Assembly (NCBI GenBank): GCA_002308235.1
Contig: DBVS01000097.1
Coordinates: 1-6,096, forward strand
Length of the DNA: 6,096 nt
Direction: 5' to 3'
From: Lachnospiraceae bacterium UBA1258
Lineage (GTDB): Bacteria; Bacillota; Clostridia; Lachnospirales; Lachnospiraceae
Shown here: positions 4,737 through 6,096 of the stretch, in pieces
Numbering within the stretch: the stretch's first letter is position 1
Layout: each line of letters opens with the position of its first letter
Translations under genes and position numbers: made by a program
The notes under the pieces: model-generated
Databases searched by the model: none
What the model was told of the DNA's origin: nothing
What the model saw: the letters and a program-made list of their open reading frames with translations, nothing else

Positions 4737-6096
4737 ATGGAATTAATTCTTGAGAAGAACCGCATACTTTTTGAGAGAGAAGGCGAAATCGGCGAAATCA
4801 GTGCGTGCCTCGAAGGCTGCATAAGATTTCGGGCAACGGCTTCGTCAAAGCTTCCGGATGAAAACTGGACGCTTATGCCCCGTGAAACCGAGGCCAGAGT
4901 TTGGACGGAGGGGAAGAGCGCCTTTCTTTCTACGGGAAACCTAAAAGTCAGGATCGATGATAACGGAAGTCTTTCTTTTTTCAAGGGAGATTTATGTATT
5001 CTTAAAGAGCAGCCGGAGCAGACCTTCGGTTTTGCTTTCAGAAATTACAGAAGTATCGGAAGCGGGCTTTGGAAGGTGAGGGTAACTTTTGAACCCAATC
5101 CCGGGGAAGAGTTTTACGGGCTTGGTCATGAGCGCATGAACTGTTTCAGCAAAAAAGGCTGCAGCGTGGATCTGCAGCATTTAAACACCAAATCAAGCAT
5201 TCCATATGTTTATTCTTCTTTGGGTTACGGTTTTCTTTGGAATCAGCCCGGAACCGGAAAGGCGGAACTGTCCAACAACAGAACCCGCTGGAACGGAGAC
5301 TGCACCAAAGCGGTCGATTTTGTGGTTATCTCCGGCAATCCTGCGGAAGCATGCGAAAAACTGGCGGATCTTACTGGCCACGCACCGAAGATGCCCGAGT
5401 GGGGCATGGGTTTTTGGCAGTGCAGGTTAAGATACGAAACTCAGGATGAAGTTTTACGGGTAGCAAGAAAATACAAGGAGCTGGGCATTCCCGTATCCGT
5501 AATCATAGTGGACTATTTCCACTGGACGGAACAGGGAGATTACAGGTTCGATCCCAAATACTGGCCCGATCCCAAATACATGGCGGATGAACTTCACAAG
5601 ATGGGTATAAAGCTCATGGTTTCCATGTGGCCGACCATAAATGAACAAAGCGAAAACTATCGGTATATGCTGGAGCATAACATGCTGCTCCGCACCGCAT
5701 CCGGAAGCAACCGCGTGTTTGATTTCTACGGTCCTCAGGCGGAGATAGATCCAAGCAATCCCGCCGCGAGAGAATATGTTTTTAAACGTCTTAAAGAAAA
5801 CTATCTTGACAACGGAGTGGACGGACTGTGGTTTGATGAGGCCGAGCCCGAGATCCATCCGGAGCATTTCGACAATATCATCATGTATGCAGGCCGGGGT
5901 GATGAGGTGGCGTTGCTTTATCCTTACCATTATGCGCAGCTGGTTTATGACGGCATGAAGAAAATGGGCAGGGATGATGTTATCACTCTTACCAGAAGCG
6001 CCTACACAGGTGCCCAGAAATTCGGCGCCCTTGTTTGGTCCGGAGACATTGTTTCCACATTTGAAAGTCTGGAAGAGCAGATAAAATCGGGCCTCA
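4737..6096 (+). CDS. GH31 glycosidase, XylS/Xyl31A-type alpha-xylosidase (C-terminus beyond window)
   Basis: The frame is open for 453 codons to the window edge, so the gene is cut at its 3' end. An N-terminal beta-sandwich (about 1-215, with EEFYGLGHE at 124-132) leads into the TIM barrel at PEWGMGFWQ (220-228). Barrel motifs are VIIVDYFHW (255-263, Asp259 in the -1 sugar site), DGLWFDEAEPE (362-372) with nucleophile Asp367, and RSAYTGAQKFGALVWSGD with general acid/base Asp437. These align with Asp416 and Asp482 of E. coli YicI. The WFDEAEPE form and FWQCRLRYETQ are typical of the XylS/Xyl31A branch, whose members cleave alpha-xylosides. No signal peptide is seen, so it is probably cytoplasmic. 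It lies 56 bp after the MATE gene, with no clear promoter or terminator between. Other alpha-glycosidase specificities (glucoside, galactoside) are possible. Confidence 0.88.
   Translation, partial: MELILEKNRILFEREGEIGEISACLEGCIRFRATASSKLPDENWTLMPRETEARVWTEGKSAFLSTGNLKVRIDDNGSLSFFKGDLCILKEQPEQTFGFAFRNYRSIGSGLWKVRVTFEPNPGEEFYGLGHERMNCFSKKGCSVDLQHLNTKSSIPYVYSSLGYGFLWNQPGTGKAELSNNRTRWNGDCTKAVDFVVISGNPAEACEKLADLTGHAPKMPEWGMGFWQCRLRYETQDEVLRVARKYKELGIPVSVIIVDYFHWTEQGDYRFDPKYWPDPKYMADELHKMGIKLMVSMWPTINEQSENYRYMLEHNMLLRTASGSNRVFDFYGPQAEIDPSNPAAREYVFKRLKENYLDNGVDGLWFDEAEPEIHPEHFDNIIMYAGRGDEVALLYPYHYAQLVYDGMKKMGRDDVITLTRSAYTGAQKFGALVWSGDIVSTFESLEEQIKSGL

Noticed and set aside
5454..5930. Minus-strand open frame of 158 codons
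   Set aside because: It is antisense to the GH31 barrel with its conserved catalytic motifs; the translated product is His-rich and resembles no known family, as expected of a shadow frame.

Overview
The window looks like a chromosomal segment of a gut- or rumen-type Firmicute, most likely Lachnospiraceae. This rests on the clostridial-style exonuclease beginning MNYIVLDLEWNQ, the GH31 glycosidases, the AGGAGG-type ribosome binding sites, roughly 45-50% GC by eye, and mixed AGG/AGA/CGT/CGC arginine codons. The taxonomic placement is inference; there is no rRNA or tRNA to anchor it.

Layout. On the minus strand, a short operon runs leftward off the window. It holds a cytoplasmic alpha/beta-hydrolase esterase (969 to 136) and, 22 bp downstream, the first 37 codons of a YicI-type GH31 alpha-xylosidase (113 to 1). 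A 98-bp divergent intergenic region (970-1067) follows. It carries overlapping back-to-back promoters and a palindrome, TTGTCA-N5-TGACAA. On the plus strand come a DEDDh 3'-5' exonuclease with a C-terminal Cys/His cluster (1068-2021), a CPA2-type cation:proton antiporter (2106-3302), a MATE multidrug/sodium efflux transporter (3325-4680), and a second GH31 enzyme of the XylS/Xyl31A type (4737 to the window end, incomplete). The last gene is open to the edge, with both predicted catalytic aspartates present.

How the genes fit together. Esterase plus YicI-type alpha-xylosidase suggests intracellular trimming of imported acetylated xylo-oligosaccharides or xyloglucan oligosaccharides. The second GH31 enzyme, of a different subtype, may act on a related linkage. 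Antiporter and MATE genes are 22 bp apart and probably co-transcribed. They would manage Na+/H+ balance and drug or metabolite efflux, with no clear link to the sugar genes. The exonuclease is a housekeeping-type gene that appears to share its promoter region with the esterase/xylosidase operon.

No CRISPR array, mobile element, RNA gene or convincing rho-independent terminator was seen. I found no clearly undescribed system. The most interesting non-coding signal is the divergent control region at 967-1037.
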